Positions 24,913-32,617 of a stretch of DNA of 64,000 nt are shown in pieces. The position numbers were made by a program, and so were the translations under genes. This DNA is from JANWXD01 sp037446115 (GTDB taxonomy: Bacteria; Acidobacteriota; Terriglobia; Bryobacterales; Bryobacteraceae), in NCBI GenBank assembly GCA_037446115.1, contig JBBIJF010000014.1, positions 48,494 through 112,493 on the forward strand, read 5' to 3'. A model generated the notes under the pieces. It did no database searches. It saw only the letters and a program-made list of their open reading frames with translations, and was not told the origin of the DNA. Positions within the stretch are counted from its first letter, which is position 1; each line of letters opens with the position of its first letter.

Positions 24913-26564
24913 AAAGGCCCCGCTTGCTCCCCGCCGTACTTGGGATGGCCGCGGCGCTGCTGGCCGCGGCGGCCGCCGTGCTCTCACCGAACCGCATCGC
25001 AGCCCTGCTCAGCGTTGAAGCTCCGGCGGGGCTTGCATGGGGACCGGCCTTGTTCCGACTGCTGCTTGCGGTGAATGCAGCCATGTGCCTCGCGGCTGCC
25101 TGGCTCGCCCGCTTTCCTTCCGCCGGCCGGCGGGCGCGCCATGCCGTGCCCGCCACACCCATCTGGGCCTGGATGACCCTCGGGGGCCTCACGCTCGCAG
25201 CTCTCGTGCTGCGGCTCTACCGGCTCGATTTGCCGCTCTGGGTGGACGAAATTTTGTCCCTTCGCGAATTTGTCCGAAAGCCCGTTGCCGAGATTCTGAC
25301 GCTTTTCCCCAACCAGAATCAGCACATGTTGTATTCCCTGCTGGCGCGCGGGTCGATACTGCTGTTCGGGGAAAGCGCAGCGAGCCTCCGACTGCCTGCT
25401 GTGCTCTTCGGAGTGGCCAGCTTGTGGCCTCTGTTCCTGCTCGGAAGGCGTCTGTGGGGCGTCCGCGAGGCGCTCCTCACCTCTGCCCTGATGAGCTTTT
25501 CCTACCACCACGTGTGGTTCTCCCAGAACGCCCGGGGGTACACTGCTTCGTTGTTTTTCACTTTGCTGGCCACGTGGCTTTGGCTGGAGGCGCTCGACAA
25601 GGCGCAGCGGCGGTGGTGGGCTGCCTACGCGGTGGCCCTGGCCGCAGGATTCTGGGCCCAGGTCAGCATGGCCTTTGTAGCCGCGGCCCACTTTTTGTGG
25701 TGGCTGTTTGCCGGCCTGAGAGCGCGCCGGTTTTGCTGGCCCGCTGCGGCGGCATGGGCCGGCGCCGCCAGTCTGACCCTGCAACTCTACGCGCTGTCAC
25801 TGCCGCAGTTTCTCACCTCCGCCTTGCACGAGTTTTCGCCGGAGACCGAATGGACCAATCCGGCATGGTTTCTCATCGAGACGTTCCGCAATCTGCAAAC
25901 CGGTTTCGCCGGCCCGTTGGCTGTCCTTTTGGCCGGAATTCTGGCGGCTCTCGGATGGGGCCGACTCTGGCGGCGGCAACCCTGCGCAGCCGCTGTCATG
26001 GTCTTGCCAGGGCTATTGGTGGCGGCTACCATGTTCGCTTTGCGGCACAATCTCTGGCCTCGGCTGTTTTTCTTCCTGATGGGATTTGCTCTGCTGTGCC
26101 TGATTGCGGGAATTTTAGTCGCTGCTGAGATCCTGTTGTGCCGTCGGGCGGAGGGGACGCGCCGGGCCGCCGGTGTCGCCGCCGCTCTGCTGGCCATCAT
26201 GCTGTCCGCAGCGACTGTGCCTCGTTGCTACATTCTGCCGAAGCAGGACTTCCCTTCCGCCCGGGACTACGTAGAACGTTTGCGGCGACCGGGCGACATG
26301 ACCGCCACCGTTGGGCTCGCCAATCTGGCGATGAACGGATTCTATGCCCCCCACTGGCGCGCCGTCGAGACCGCAGACCAGCTGCGCGATCTGCTGCAAT
26401 CCGACCGGCAGATCTGGCTCGTCTATACGCTCCCCGCTCAGATCCGCGGATTCCATCCGGGGATTTGGGCCATCATTCAGCAGCAGTTCAAGCTGGAACG
26501 GGCCTTCCCGGGGACTCTCAGCGGCGGTGAGGTCTACGTTTGCCGCCGCAGCCGAACCACATGA
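24909..26564 (+). CDS. GT-C/GT39-like membrane glycosyltransferase
   Basis: 551-residue polytopic protein related to ArnT/PMT-type glycosyltransferases that use polyprenyl-phosphate sugars. The first periplasmic loop bears the catalytic-type acidic motif LDLPLWVDEILSLREF. SFSYHHVWFSQNARGYTASL matches the conserved helix-loop of this superfamily, where bacterial members usually have HxxxSxxARxY. About 12 hydrophobic segments plus a soluble C-terminal tail of some 110 residues are visible. It overlaps the previous gene by four bases (ATGA). The polyprenyl-phosphate glycosyltransferase encoded next could supply its donor. Confidence 0.78.
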   Translation: MKRPRLLPAVLGMAAALLAAAAAVLSPNRIAALLSVEAPAGLAWGPALFRLLLAVNAAMCLAAAWLARFPSAGRRARHAVPATPIWAWMTLGGLTLAALVLRLYRLDLPLWVDEILSLREFVRKPVAEILTLFPNQNQHMLYSLLARGSILLFGESAASLRLPAVLFGVASLWPLFLLGRRLWGVREALLTSALMSFSYHHVWFSQNARGYTASLFFTLLATWLWLEALDKAQRRWWAAYAVALAAGFWAQVSMAFVAAAHFLWWLFAGLRARRFCWPAAAAWAGAASLTLQLYALSLPQFLTSALHEFSPETEWTNPAWFLIETFRNLQTGFAGPLAVLLAGILAALGWGRLWRRQPCAAAVMVLPGLLVAATMFALRHNLWPRLFFFLMGFALLCLIAGILVAAEILLCRRAEGTRRAAGVAAALLAIMLSAATVPRCYILPKQDFPSARDYVERLRRPGDMTATVGLANLAMNGFYAPHWRAVETADQLRDLLQSDRQIWLVYTLPAQIRGFHPGIWAIIQQQFKLERAFPGTLSGGEVYVCRRSRTT

Positions 26565-26572
26565 GGGGATCC

Positions 26573-27511
26573 ATGGAGCCGGTCAGCGTAGTGATTCCCG
26601 CTTTCAATGAAGAGCGCGGCGTGGGAGCCGTAGTCCGGGACGTGCGCGGGCTGCTCGAGGCCAAAGGCATCCCCGGGGAGGTCCTGGTGGTGGATGACGG
26701 TTCGACCGACGCCACGGCGCAGGCCGCCCTGGAGGCCGGCGCACGCGTGCTTCGCCACCGCAGCAACCACGGCTACGGTGCCGCCCTCAAAACCGGCATC
26801 GCCGCCGCCCGGTACCCGGTTGTAGCCATCCTGGACGCCGACGGCACCTACCCCATCGAACCGCTCCCGGAGATGCTGGAGCGCCTCCGGCGAGCCGATA
26901 TGGTGGTGGGCGCGCGCATCGGGCCGAATGTGCGCATCCCCTTTGCCCGGCGGCCCGCCAAATGGCTCCTCAACCGCCTGGCCAACTATGTCTCGGCGGC
27001 ACGCATCCCGGACCTCAACAGCGGGCTGCGCGTGTTCCGCCGTGACGTCGTGGCGCAGTACTTTCCCATACTCCCGGATCAGTTCAGCTGGACGACGACC
27101 ATCACCCTGGCCATGCACTGCGACAACTACGCCGTCGCTTATGTGCCGATCTCATACCGCGAGCGCACAGGCCGCTCCAAGATCGTGCCCTGGGACGCCG
27201 GCAGTTTCCTGGTGCTGATCCTCCGCATGGCGATGCTGTTCCGTCCCCTGCGTGTGTTCTTGCCTCTGGTCGTCATCTGCCTGCTGTACGGCGTCGTCAA
27301 GATGTCCATTGACCTCACGCGGGACCCCAATATTTCCGCCTCCGCGCTGCTCGCCTTTATGAGCGCCCTGCTGTTGCTGCTGATCGGAATGCTGGCCGAC
27401 GCCCTGGCGATGCGGCTGGGCAAGCTGAACGCGAACTTGGTCGCCGGGGTCGAGAGCCGGCCGGTGGATCGTCTCGAAGGCCCCCTGCCGGAGGACACAA
27501 AGGAGCGGTGA
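26573..27511 (+). CDS. Polyprenyl-phosphate glycosyltransferase (DPM1/GtrB-like GT2)
   Basis: 312-residue GT2 enzyme with a DPM1-like catalytic domain. The VSVVIPAFNEERGVGAVV start, EVLVVDDGSTDAT, RHRSNHGYGAALKTGI and the metal-binding VAILDADGTYP are all present. RERTGRSKIVPWDAG is the basic acceptor loop found in dolichol/undecaprenyl-phosphate transferases. Two C-terminal membrane helices follow (about 225-285). It makes a lipid-monophosphate sugar on the cytosolic face, the donor type used by GT-C enzymes such as the preceding gene. GAGGGG lies 5 bases before ATG 26573. ATG 26561, which overlaps the upstream stop, is an alternative. Confidence 0.88.
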   Translation: MEPVSVVIPAFNEERGVGAVVRDVRGLLEAKGIPGEVLVVDDGSTDATAQAALEAGARVLRHRSNHGYGAALKTGIAAARYPVVAILDADGTYPIEPLPEMLERLRRADMVVGARIGPNVRIPFARRPAKWLLNRLANYVSAARIPDLNSGLRVFRRDVVAQYFPILPDQFSWTTTITLAMHCDNYAVAYVPISYRERTGRSKIVPWDAGSFLVLILRMAMLFRPLRVFLPLVVICLLYGVVKMSIDLTRDPNISASALLAFMSALLLLLIGMLADALAMRLGKLNANLVAGVESRPVDRLEGPLPEDTKER

Positions 27512-28077
27512 TGGATCCTCTGCGCGCGTACCTGCTCTCCGGGCTTGTCGTACACAAGCTCGTTTGGGAAATCTGGAAACGCCGCAGCCCGCCGGACCGT
27601 CCCCGGAAGGAAATCTCTGGCCGCGCCTTGGCCGCCAAAGCCGCCAAGCTTTGCATCCTGGCCGTAATCGTCGCCCAGACGCTGCTTCCGGACCTGTGGC
27701 CTTTGGCCACGGAGCCGCAGCTGCTGCGCATCACCGGGGCGATCCTCTACACCGCCGGTCTGGCCCTGGCCGTGACGGCGCGCATTCAACTGGGGGAAAG
27801 CTGGTCTGATATCGAAACCGAACGGGCGCGCCCGGACCAGCCTCTGGTCTCCCGCGGAGTTTACCGCTACCTGCGCCACCCCATTTACGCGGGAGACCTG
27901 CTGTTGTTATTCGGGCTCGAACTGGCGTTGAATTCCTGGCTCGTGCTCGCAGTCGTGCTGCTGGTTCCCGTCGTGGTTCGTCAAGCACTGCGCGAGGAGT
28001 TCTTGCTTGCGACGGTTGTGCCCGGTTATGAGGACTACTGCCGGCGCACCAAGCGCTTCATCCCGCTGGTCTGGTGA
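27511..28077 (+). CDS. Isoprenylcysteine carboxyl methyltransferase-like membrane protein
   Basis: 188-residue membrane protein with four or five hydrophobic segments and the SAM-binding signature of the ICMT/phospholipid methyltransferase family: GVYRYLRHPIYAGDLL and, near the end, REEFLLATVVPGYEDYCRRTKRFIP. It probably methylates a lipid or lipid-linked intermediate of the glycan pathway; bacterial substrates are poorly known. ATG 27511 shares one base with the stop of the upstream gene (TGATG), so it is the last member of the overlapping operon. It is convergent with carD, 68 bp away. Confidence 0.8.
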   Translation: MDPLRAYLLSGLVVHKLVWEIWKRRSPPDRPRKEISGRALAAKAAKLCILAVIVAQTLLPDLWPLATEPQLLRITGAILYTAGLALAVTARIQLGESWSDIETERARPDQPLVSRGVYRYLRHPIYAGDLLLLFGLELALNSWLVLAVVLLVPVVVRQALREEFLLATVVPGYEDYCRRTKRFIPLVW

Positions 28078-28145
28078 CAAATGTAAGCTCTCCGCTCGCG
28101 CGTCTGGCGGGGCGGCCGCCCTCGATATGGCGGCGTCGCGGGTCT

Positions 28146-28655
28146 CTAAAGCGGCGGGGGAAGTTTCAAGGAAGCCTTGCTGAGAGCCTTTTGCAACATC
28201 TCCACGGCCTCGTCTTCGGAGATTCCCCGGGAGATGGCCAGCTCGGCCACCAGCAGATGCCGCGCACGGTCCAGCATCTTCTTTTCACGGAAGGATAGCG
28301 GCTTGCTCAGCTGCAGCACCAGCAGGCTCTTGAGCACCTCGGCCACCTGCAGCAGACCGCCCGTACGCATCTTTTCGCAGTTCTCTTTGTAACGGTTCTT
28401 CCAGTCCCCATTGCACCGGCACACTCCCTGCGCCAGGAAGCCCAGCACCCGGCTGATTTCGCCGTTCCGGGTCACCTTTCGCAGTCCAATCTCCTCCACA
28501 TGGGAGAACGGCACCAGTACGGTGGTGCTGGAGGAGTTCAGCCGCAACAGATAAAACCGCTCCGTGCGGCTGCCGAAAGGCCGGACGCTGATGTTCTCGA
28601 TCGTGCCGACGCCATAGTTGGGATAGACGACCTTCTCTCCGATTTGAAAGAGCAT
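28146..28655 (-). CDS. carD: CarD/CdnL-type RNA-polymerase-binding regulator
   Basis: 169-residue transcription factor that binds the RNA polymerase beta lobe and stabilises open complexes, often at rRNA promoters. The N-terminal Tudor-like domain is evident (MLFQIGEKVVYPNYGVGTIE, PFSHVEEIGLRKV), followed by an all-helical basic C-terminal domain with KPLSFREKKMLDRARHLLVAE, matching CdnL. Start ATG 28655 has AAGGAG 7 bases upstream and begins exactly at the domain. The 177-residue alternative would extend into the leader. It is monocistronic with a near-consensus promoter. Confidence 0.93.
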   Translation of the reverse strand: MLFQIGEKVVYPNYGVGTIENISVRPFGSRTERFYLLRLNSSSTTVLVPFSHVEEIGLRKVTRNGEISRVLGFLAQGVCRCNGDWKNRYKENCEKMRTGGLLQVAEVLKSLLVLQLSKPLSFREKKMLDRARHLLVAELAISRGISEDEAVEMLQKALSKASLKLPPPL

Positions 28656-28718
28656 AGTTTGCTCCTTGGAGCTGTACACTCCAAACGGGTTGTTTGTCGC
28701 CAGAAAAACCGAAACAAA

Positions 28719-28747
28719 ATGCTAAGCTGAAAAGACACGAAAGTCAA
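28719..28747 (-). promoter_or_regulatory. Near-consensus sigma70 promoter of carD
   Basis: On the minus strand TTGACT (28747-28742) is followed by exactly 17 bp and TAGCAT (28724-28719). Predicted start is near 28712, giving a leader of about 57 bases that contains AAGGAG before ATG 28655. The surrounding 28,680-28,760 stretch is AT-rich compared with its neighbours, consistent with a strong housekeeping promoter. Confidence 0.8.
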
Positions 28748-28885
28748 CAGAAAAATCCAGCCAAGTCGTTGAAAAACGACATTCGAGTGGAGCAATTGGC
28801 GAAGAAAAAGTAAAATGGGGGTCCTGCCGCCGCCGAGTCCGGCGATTCGGTACCACTTTGTCGAGGTGTAGTGCCTGCGAGACCG

Positions 28886-29755
28886 TCAGCTGCCCTGTTG
28901 CGCCTCCCGGACCAGGTTCCGGATGAACCCCAGGTTCCGGCGCATGTCGGCATCCACCGACCCCGAGGGCGACGAGGTCTCCAGATTGGCGAAACCCGCA
29001 AAATCAATGTCGGCCATGGCCGCGACCACCGCGGGAAAGTCAATCTTGCCCTCCCCCAAATAGTGCGGGTTGTCTTTGAGGTGCATCTGGCAGATCCGCG
29101 CCTTGCCAAGCCAGCGGATCTCTTTGACCACGTCAAAACCGTTGTTGGTCGAGTTGCCCACGTCGTAGTACACGAGCACGGCCTTGGAGCGGCTCCGTTC
29201 CATGATCCGCACGTTGTCCTCGGCCGATATGGTGTTCTCCAGACCGAGGATGATGCCCGCCTTCTCGGCTTCCGGGGCCAGTTCCCGCAGGACGTCGCCG
29301 ACGAATTCCATTTCCTGACGCGTGGTCAGCGCTCCTTTGCCGAAAAACGGAAGCAACATCACTCGTGCGTTCAGCTTCTTCGTGATCGGGATGCCTTCGG
29401 CCACCCACTTCGGTCCCAGCGGATCGTTCTTGAGGTAGTTCACATGCAGGATGTCCAGACACGTGCCGGCGACCGCGATGCCGTGCTTGCGGGTCTCGGC
29501 AAGATACTGCTCCTGAATTGCGGGATCCGCCAGAGGCAACCTGCCTTCGACCGGCTTCCTCCCGAGGCTGACTTCGACGCCGTCAAAACCGAGGCCGGCC
29601 GCAAGCGCTACGGCCTCGATCTTCCCGGTCTGGCGCAGGTTCCAGTCCGTCACGCCGATCTTCAGGCCTCCCAGCCGCTTGGCTTCGAGCACGGCGGCCG
29701 GAGCCAGGGCGAACGCCGCGCTACGCTGCAAGAAAGATCTTCTCGAAAATGCCAT
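28886..29755 (-). CDS. Tat-exported sugar phosphate isomerase/epimerase-like protein
   Basis: 289-residue xylose-isomerase-like TIM barrel with a twin-arginine signal (FSRRSFLQRSAAFALAPAA). Metal-site candidates are the Glu in GIILGLENTISAE, Asp in YYDVGNS, His in ICQMHLKDN and Glu in ANLETSSPSG, in the spacing of the AP endonuclease family 2 fold. It probably acts on a sugar or inositol derivative in the periplasm. AAGGAGG lies 7 bases before ATG 29755. It is divergent from the cupin gene, whose product may act on a related sugar. Confidence 0.85.
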   Translation of the reverse strand: MAFSRRSFLQRSAAFALAPAAVLEAKRLGGLKIGVTDWNLRQTGKIEAVALAAGLGFDGVEVSLGRKPVEGRLPLADPAIQEQYLAETRKHGIAVAGTCLDILHVNYLKNDPLGPKWVAEGIPITKKLNARVMLLPFFGKGALTTRQEMEFVGDVLRELAPEAEKAGIILGLENTISAEDNVRIMERSRSKAVLVYYDVGNSTNNGFDVVKEIRWLGKARICQMHLKDNPHYLGEGKIDFPAVVAAMADIDFAGFANLETSSPSGSVDADMRRNLGFIRNLVREAQQGS

Positions 29756-29781
29756 CCGTCGCCTCCTTCCAGACTCCGGCC

Positions 29782-29787
29782 ATTATA
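29782..29787 (-). promoter_or_regulatory. -10 box (TATAAT) of the sugar-isomerase-like gene
   Basis: Perfect TATAAT on the minus strand at 29787-29782, 26 bases upstream of ATG 29755. No good -35 is seen 17 bp upstream (CTCAGG), so an activator or a TG contact may be needed. Confidence 0.45.
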
Positions 29788-29835
29788 CAAACGAAAGGGA
29801 GCGCCTGAGGCTCGGCGGCGCAGCGGCAAAACCCG

Positions 29836-29864
29836 TTGCAAAGCCGCGCCGCGCGAAGTACATT
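29836..29864 (+). promoter_or_regulatory. Sigma70 promoter for a leaderless cupin transcript
   Basis: TTGCAA at 29836-29841, 17 bp spacer, TACATT at 29859-29864. The last -10 base is six bases before ATG 29871, so the predicted +1 is the A of the start codon. No Shine-Dalgarno is present. This is the clearest leaderless candidate in the window because both hexamers and spacing fit. Confidence 0.65.
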
Positions 29865-29870
29865 ACAGGC

Positions 29871-31085
29871 ATGTCGCATGTCGCACTGATACGTGAAGCG
29901 CTGGCTGCAGGCGACGGCATTGTCCGTCTGGCCCCGTGTTGGGTGCCGCGCTCTTTTCTGATGCCCGGAGGCCGCCTCAAGCTCGATCCCCGCGATCTCT
30001 ACGCACTCGGCGCGCACCGCGGAGGAATTGATGAGCGCTGGTTCGCCTCCACGACGAACGCCGATAACGGGCCGGGCACGCCGGAGGACGAAGGCCTCAG
30101 TTACATGGAGCTCAACGGCCGGCGGGTCCTGTTCAAAGAAGCGATCGAGACCTTGGGCGATGAGTTCCTCGGTTCCGATGTGATGCGCGAGCACGGCGGG
30201 TGGAATCTGCTGTGCAAATTTTTTGACAACCTCGGTCCCATTCCCCATCACATGCACCAGCGCGATGAGCACGCACGGCGCGTGGGACGCAAGGGCAAAC
30301 CGGAAGCCTATTACTTCCCGCCGCAGTACAACTTCAAAGAGAACAACTTTCCCTACACGTTCATGGGCCTGGAGCCCGGCACGACCAAAGAGGATGTGCG
30401 CCGCTGTCTGGAGCGCTGGAATGAAGGGGACAACGGCATCCTCTACCATTCGCGCGCCTACAAACTCAAACCCGGCACCGGCTGGCAAATTGATGCCGGC
30501 ATCCTTCACGCCCCCGGATCGCTTGTGACCTACGAGCCGCAGGTGAATTCCGACGTCTTCGCCATGTTCCAGTCCATGGTGGAAGGGCGCCCGGTGCCCT
30601 GGGACCTGCTGGTCAAAGATGTGCCGCCCGAGCACCATCATGACCTGGATTACATCATCGAGATGCTGGACTGGGAAGCCAACGTAGACCCCGAGTTCGC
30701 CAAGCATCGCCTCTCCACACCTCTGCCTGTCAAGCCGGAAGCAGAGATGCTCGAGGAAGGCTACTCCGAGAAGTGGGTGGTCTACTCCACACCCTTTTAC
30801 TCGGCCAAAGAGCTGACCGTGTTCCCCGGCCGGACGGTGAAAATCCGTGACGCTGCGGCCTACGGGCTCATCGTGGTTTCCGGGTGGGGCTCCGTCGGCA
30901 AGCTGGAGGTGGAAACGCCCACGTTGATCCGCTACGGGCAAATGACCAAGGACGAACTGTTCGTCACCCGGGCCGCAGCGGAAGAGGGAGTTCTGGTGAC
31001 GAACCGCAGCGACCGGGAGAACCTGGTCATGCTCAAACATTTCGGCCCGGGCAACCCCGATGCCGCTCCCCTGATCCGGCGATGA
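29871..31085 (+). CDS. Cupin-fold protein, mannose-6-phosphate-isomerase-like
   Basis: 404-residue protein with a cupin metal site: GPIPHHMHQRDEHARR supplies two or three His and a Glu, and a later His is in DAGILHAPGSL. The segment order (NFKENNFPYTFMGLEPG, TGWQIDAGILHAPG) resembles class I phosphomannose isomerases, which need Zn. Unlike E. coli ManA it lacks obvious phosphate-binding basic residues, so the substrate may be a free sugar or sugar acid. The stop overlaps the next start (ATGA), tying it to the 3-epimerase. ATG 29871 fits the leaderless promoter just upstream. Confidence 0.7.
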   Translation: MSHVALIREALAAGDGIVRLAPCWVPRSFLMPGGRLKLDPRDLYALGAHRGGIDERWFASTTNADNGPGTPEDEGLSYMELNGRRVLFKEAIETLGDEFLGSDVMREHGGWNLLCKFFDNLGPIPHHMHQRDEHARRVGRKGKPEAYYFPPQYNFKENNFPYTFMGLEPGTTKEDVRRCLERWNEGDNGILYHSRAYKLKPGTGWQIDAGILHAPGSLVTYEPQVNSDVFAMFQSMVEGRPVPWDLLVKDVPPEHHHDLDYIIEMLDWEANVDPEFAKHRLSTPLPVKPEAEMLEEGYSEKWVVYSTPFYSAKELTVFPGRTVKIRDAAAYGLIVVSGWGSVGKLEVETPTLIRYGQMTKDELFVTRAAAEEGVLVTNRSDRENLVMLKHFGPGNPDAAPLIRR

Positions 31086-31936
31086 AGTTCGGGGTCAACA
31101 CCCTGCTGTGGACTGCGGGCTTCGGCCTCGCAGATCTGGACCTGCTTCCGCGCCTGAAGGAGCAGGGCTTCGACGGCGTCGAGATCGCCACGTTCCGCTT
31201 CGACGGCTTTCCGGCGGCGGAGATCCGCAGGGCCCTCGAGCAATACGAGCTTGCGTGTACTTTCTGCTCGGCGCTGACCGGAGAACTCAGCCTGGTGAGC
31301 GAAGATCCTGAGGTGCGCCGCCGCGCTCTGGCCTTTCTGCGACAGGGCATCCAGACCGCCGCCGAGCTCGGCGCCCACATCATGGTCGGGCCCTATTGCG
31401 CCCCCGTCGGTCAGCTCGTGGGACGCCGGCGGACCGCGGAGGAGTGGCAACGCGCCGTCGAAGGACTCCGTGCCCTGGGCGAGACGCTGGAGAGTTGCGG
31501 GGTGACGCTCGCGATCGAACCGCTCAACCGCTTCGAGACTTATTTCCTCAACACCGCCGCGGACGCGGCCGCCCTCTGCGAACAAGTCGGCCACGCGCGT
31601 GTGGGAGTGCTGTTCGACACCTTCCACGCAAACATCGAAGAAAAAGACATTGCCGCAGCGTGCCGCGGTCTGGGCCGGCATCTCCGCCACGTACATGCCT
31701 GCGAGAACGACCGCGGCATCCCGGGCAGCGGCCACGTCGCGTGGGAGGCGTTGTTCCGGGCGCTGCGCGATGTGGGCTACGGCGGCTGGCTCGTCATCGA
31801 AAGTTTCGGCTTCGGGATTCCCGAAATCGCCGCAGCGGCCTGCATTTGGCGCGATCTGGCTCCCGCACCGGAGGCGATCGCCTTCGAGGGTCTGCGCTTT
31901 CTCCGGCGGCAGGCATCGGCTCCGAATTCACCCTGA
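31082..31936 (+). CDS. Ketose 3-epimerase-like TIM barrel (D-psicose/D-tagatose 3-epimerase family)
   Basis: 284-residue cytosolic epimerase-like protein. The four metal ligands of the DTE family are all visible in order: Glu in LAIEPLNRFET, Asp in VLFDTFHANIEEKD, His in HLRHVHACEND and Glu in LVIESFGFG. The substrate Arg is in NDRGIPGSGHVAW. MKFGVNTLLWTAGF is the usual first strand. It would interconvert ketoses at C3, fitting the sugar-isomerase neighbours. Translationally coupled to the cupin gene by a four-base overlap. Confidence 0.85.
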   Translation: MKFGVNTLLWTAGFGLADLDLLPRLKEQGFDGVEIATFRFDGFPAAEIRRALEQYELACTFCSALTGELSLVSEDPEVRRRALAFLRQGIQTAAELGAHIMVGPYCAPVGQLVGRRRTAEEWQRAVEGLRALGETLESCGVTLAIEPLNRFETYFLNTAADAAALCEQVGHARVGVLFDTFHANIEEKDIAAACRGLGRHLRHVHACENDRGIPGSGHVAWEALFRALRDVGYGGWLVIESFGFGIPEIAAAACIWRDLAPAPEAIAFEGLRFLRRQASAPNSP

Positions 31937-31990
31937 CCGCGGGCGTCAAGCACGGGCGCGTCTGACAAGCAGCAAAGGAGTGTGGGCCCC

Positions 31991-32617
31991 TCAGTGACAC
32001 CCCAGGCATCGGAACCGGCGTCCGTGGCACAAGGCGCAGGACTGCTTGTCAAGTTGCATCTTCCCATTGGCGTGGGAATCGAGAAAGTCCGGCGTGTGCG
32101 TGGCGGGACGCAGATCCCGTCCCGGCCCGTGGCAATACTCACAGCTGAACGGCGGCTCGATCCGCGAGTGACATACCAGGCAGTCCGCCATGCGGGGAAA
32201 GGCTTCCGCCGTGACTCGATCCGAATCCGCCAGACCGCGATGGCAGGCCGTGCACACGTTGGCGCCCTCAAGCTGCGCACGCAGTTCTCCGGGTGTGCCC
32301 AGGTAGGTCTTCTCCTCGAGCGCCCGGATCAGCGCTGCAGCCACGGCGCCTCCGAGCCGCACGTGCACCGCATGGTTGAATCGCGACAGTTCCACGGCGC
32401 GGGGCAGCTTGATTCGAACGCCGTCGCGGTGACAGGGCGTACAGCTTTTTTTGGGCGGCAGGTTGTTCTCTTCCAGCCGCGTGCTCGCAGCGGCCGAAGA
32501 GTGGCACACGAGACAGTCCGGCTTCAGCTTGAGATGTGTTCGGTGAGAAAACGGCGCACCGGCAAGCCCGCCGGCCGCACAGGCTGCCGCAATCAGCCCT
32601 TGTACCAGACGCGCCAA
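31991..32617 (-). CDS. Periplasmic seven-heme c-type cytochrome
   Basis: About 208 residues with seven CxxCH sites: CLVCH, CTPCH, CTACH, CLVCH, CEYCH, CALCH and CLGCH, the last forming the final five residues. This is a class III/doubled-CxxCH-type electron carrier. No ATG gives a sensible signal peptide. TTG 32617 yields MARLVQGLIAAACAAGG with a basic n-region and hydrophobic core, so it is preferred; longer starts run into the sugar dehydrogenase gene. It overlaps that upstream gene by 25 bases, suggesting that electrons from the dehydrogenase enter this cytochrome. Confidence 0.75.
   Translation of the reverse strand: MARLVQGLIAAACAAGGLAGAPFSHRTHLKLKPDCLVCHSSAAASTRLEENNLPPKKSCTPCHRDGVRIKLPRAVELSRFNHAVHVRLGGAVAAALIRALEEKTYLGTPGELRAQLEGANVCTACHRGLADSDRVTAEAFPRMADCLVCHSRIEPPFSCEYCHGPGRDLRPATHTPDFLDSHANGKMQLDKQSCALCHGRRFRCLGCH

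Noticed and set aside
28078..28145. Bidirectional terminator between the ICMT-like gene and carD
   Set aside because: GGGCGGCCGCCC is a perfect palindrome but has no loop and no T run on either side.
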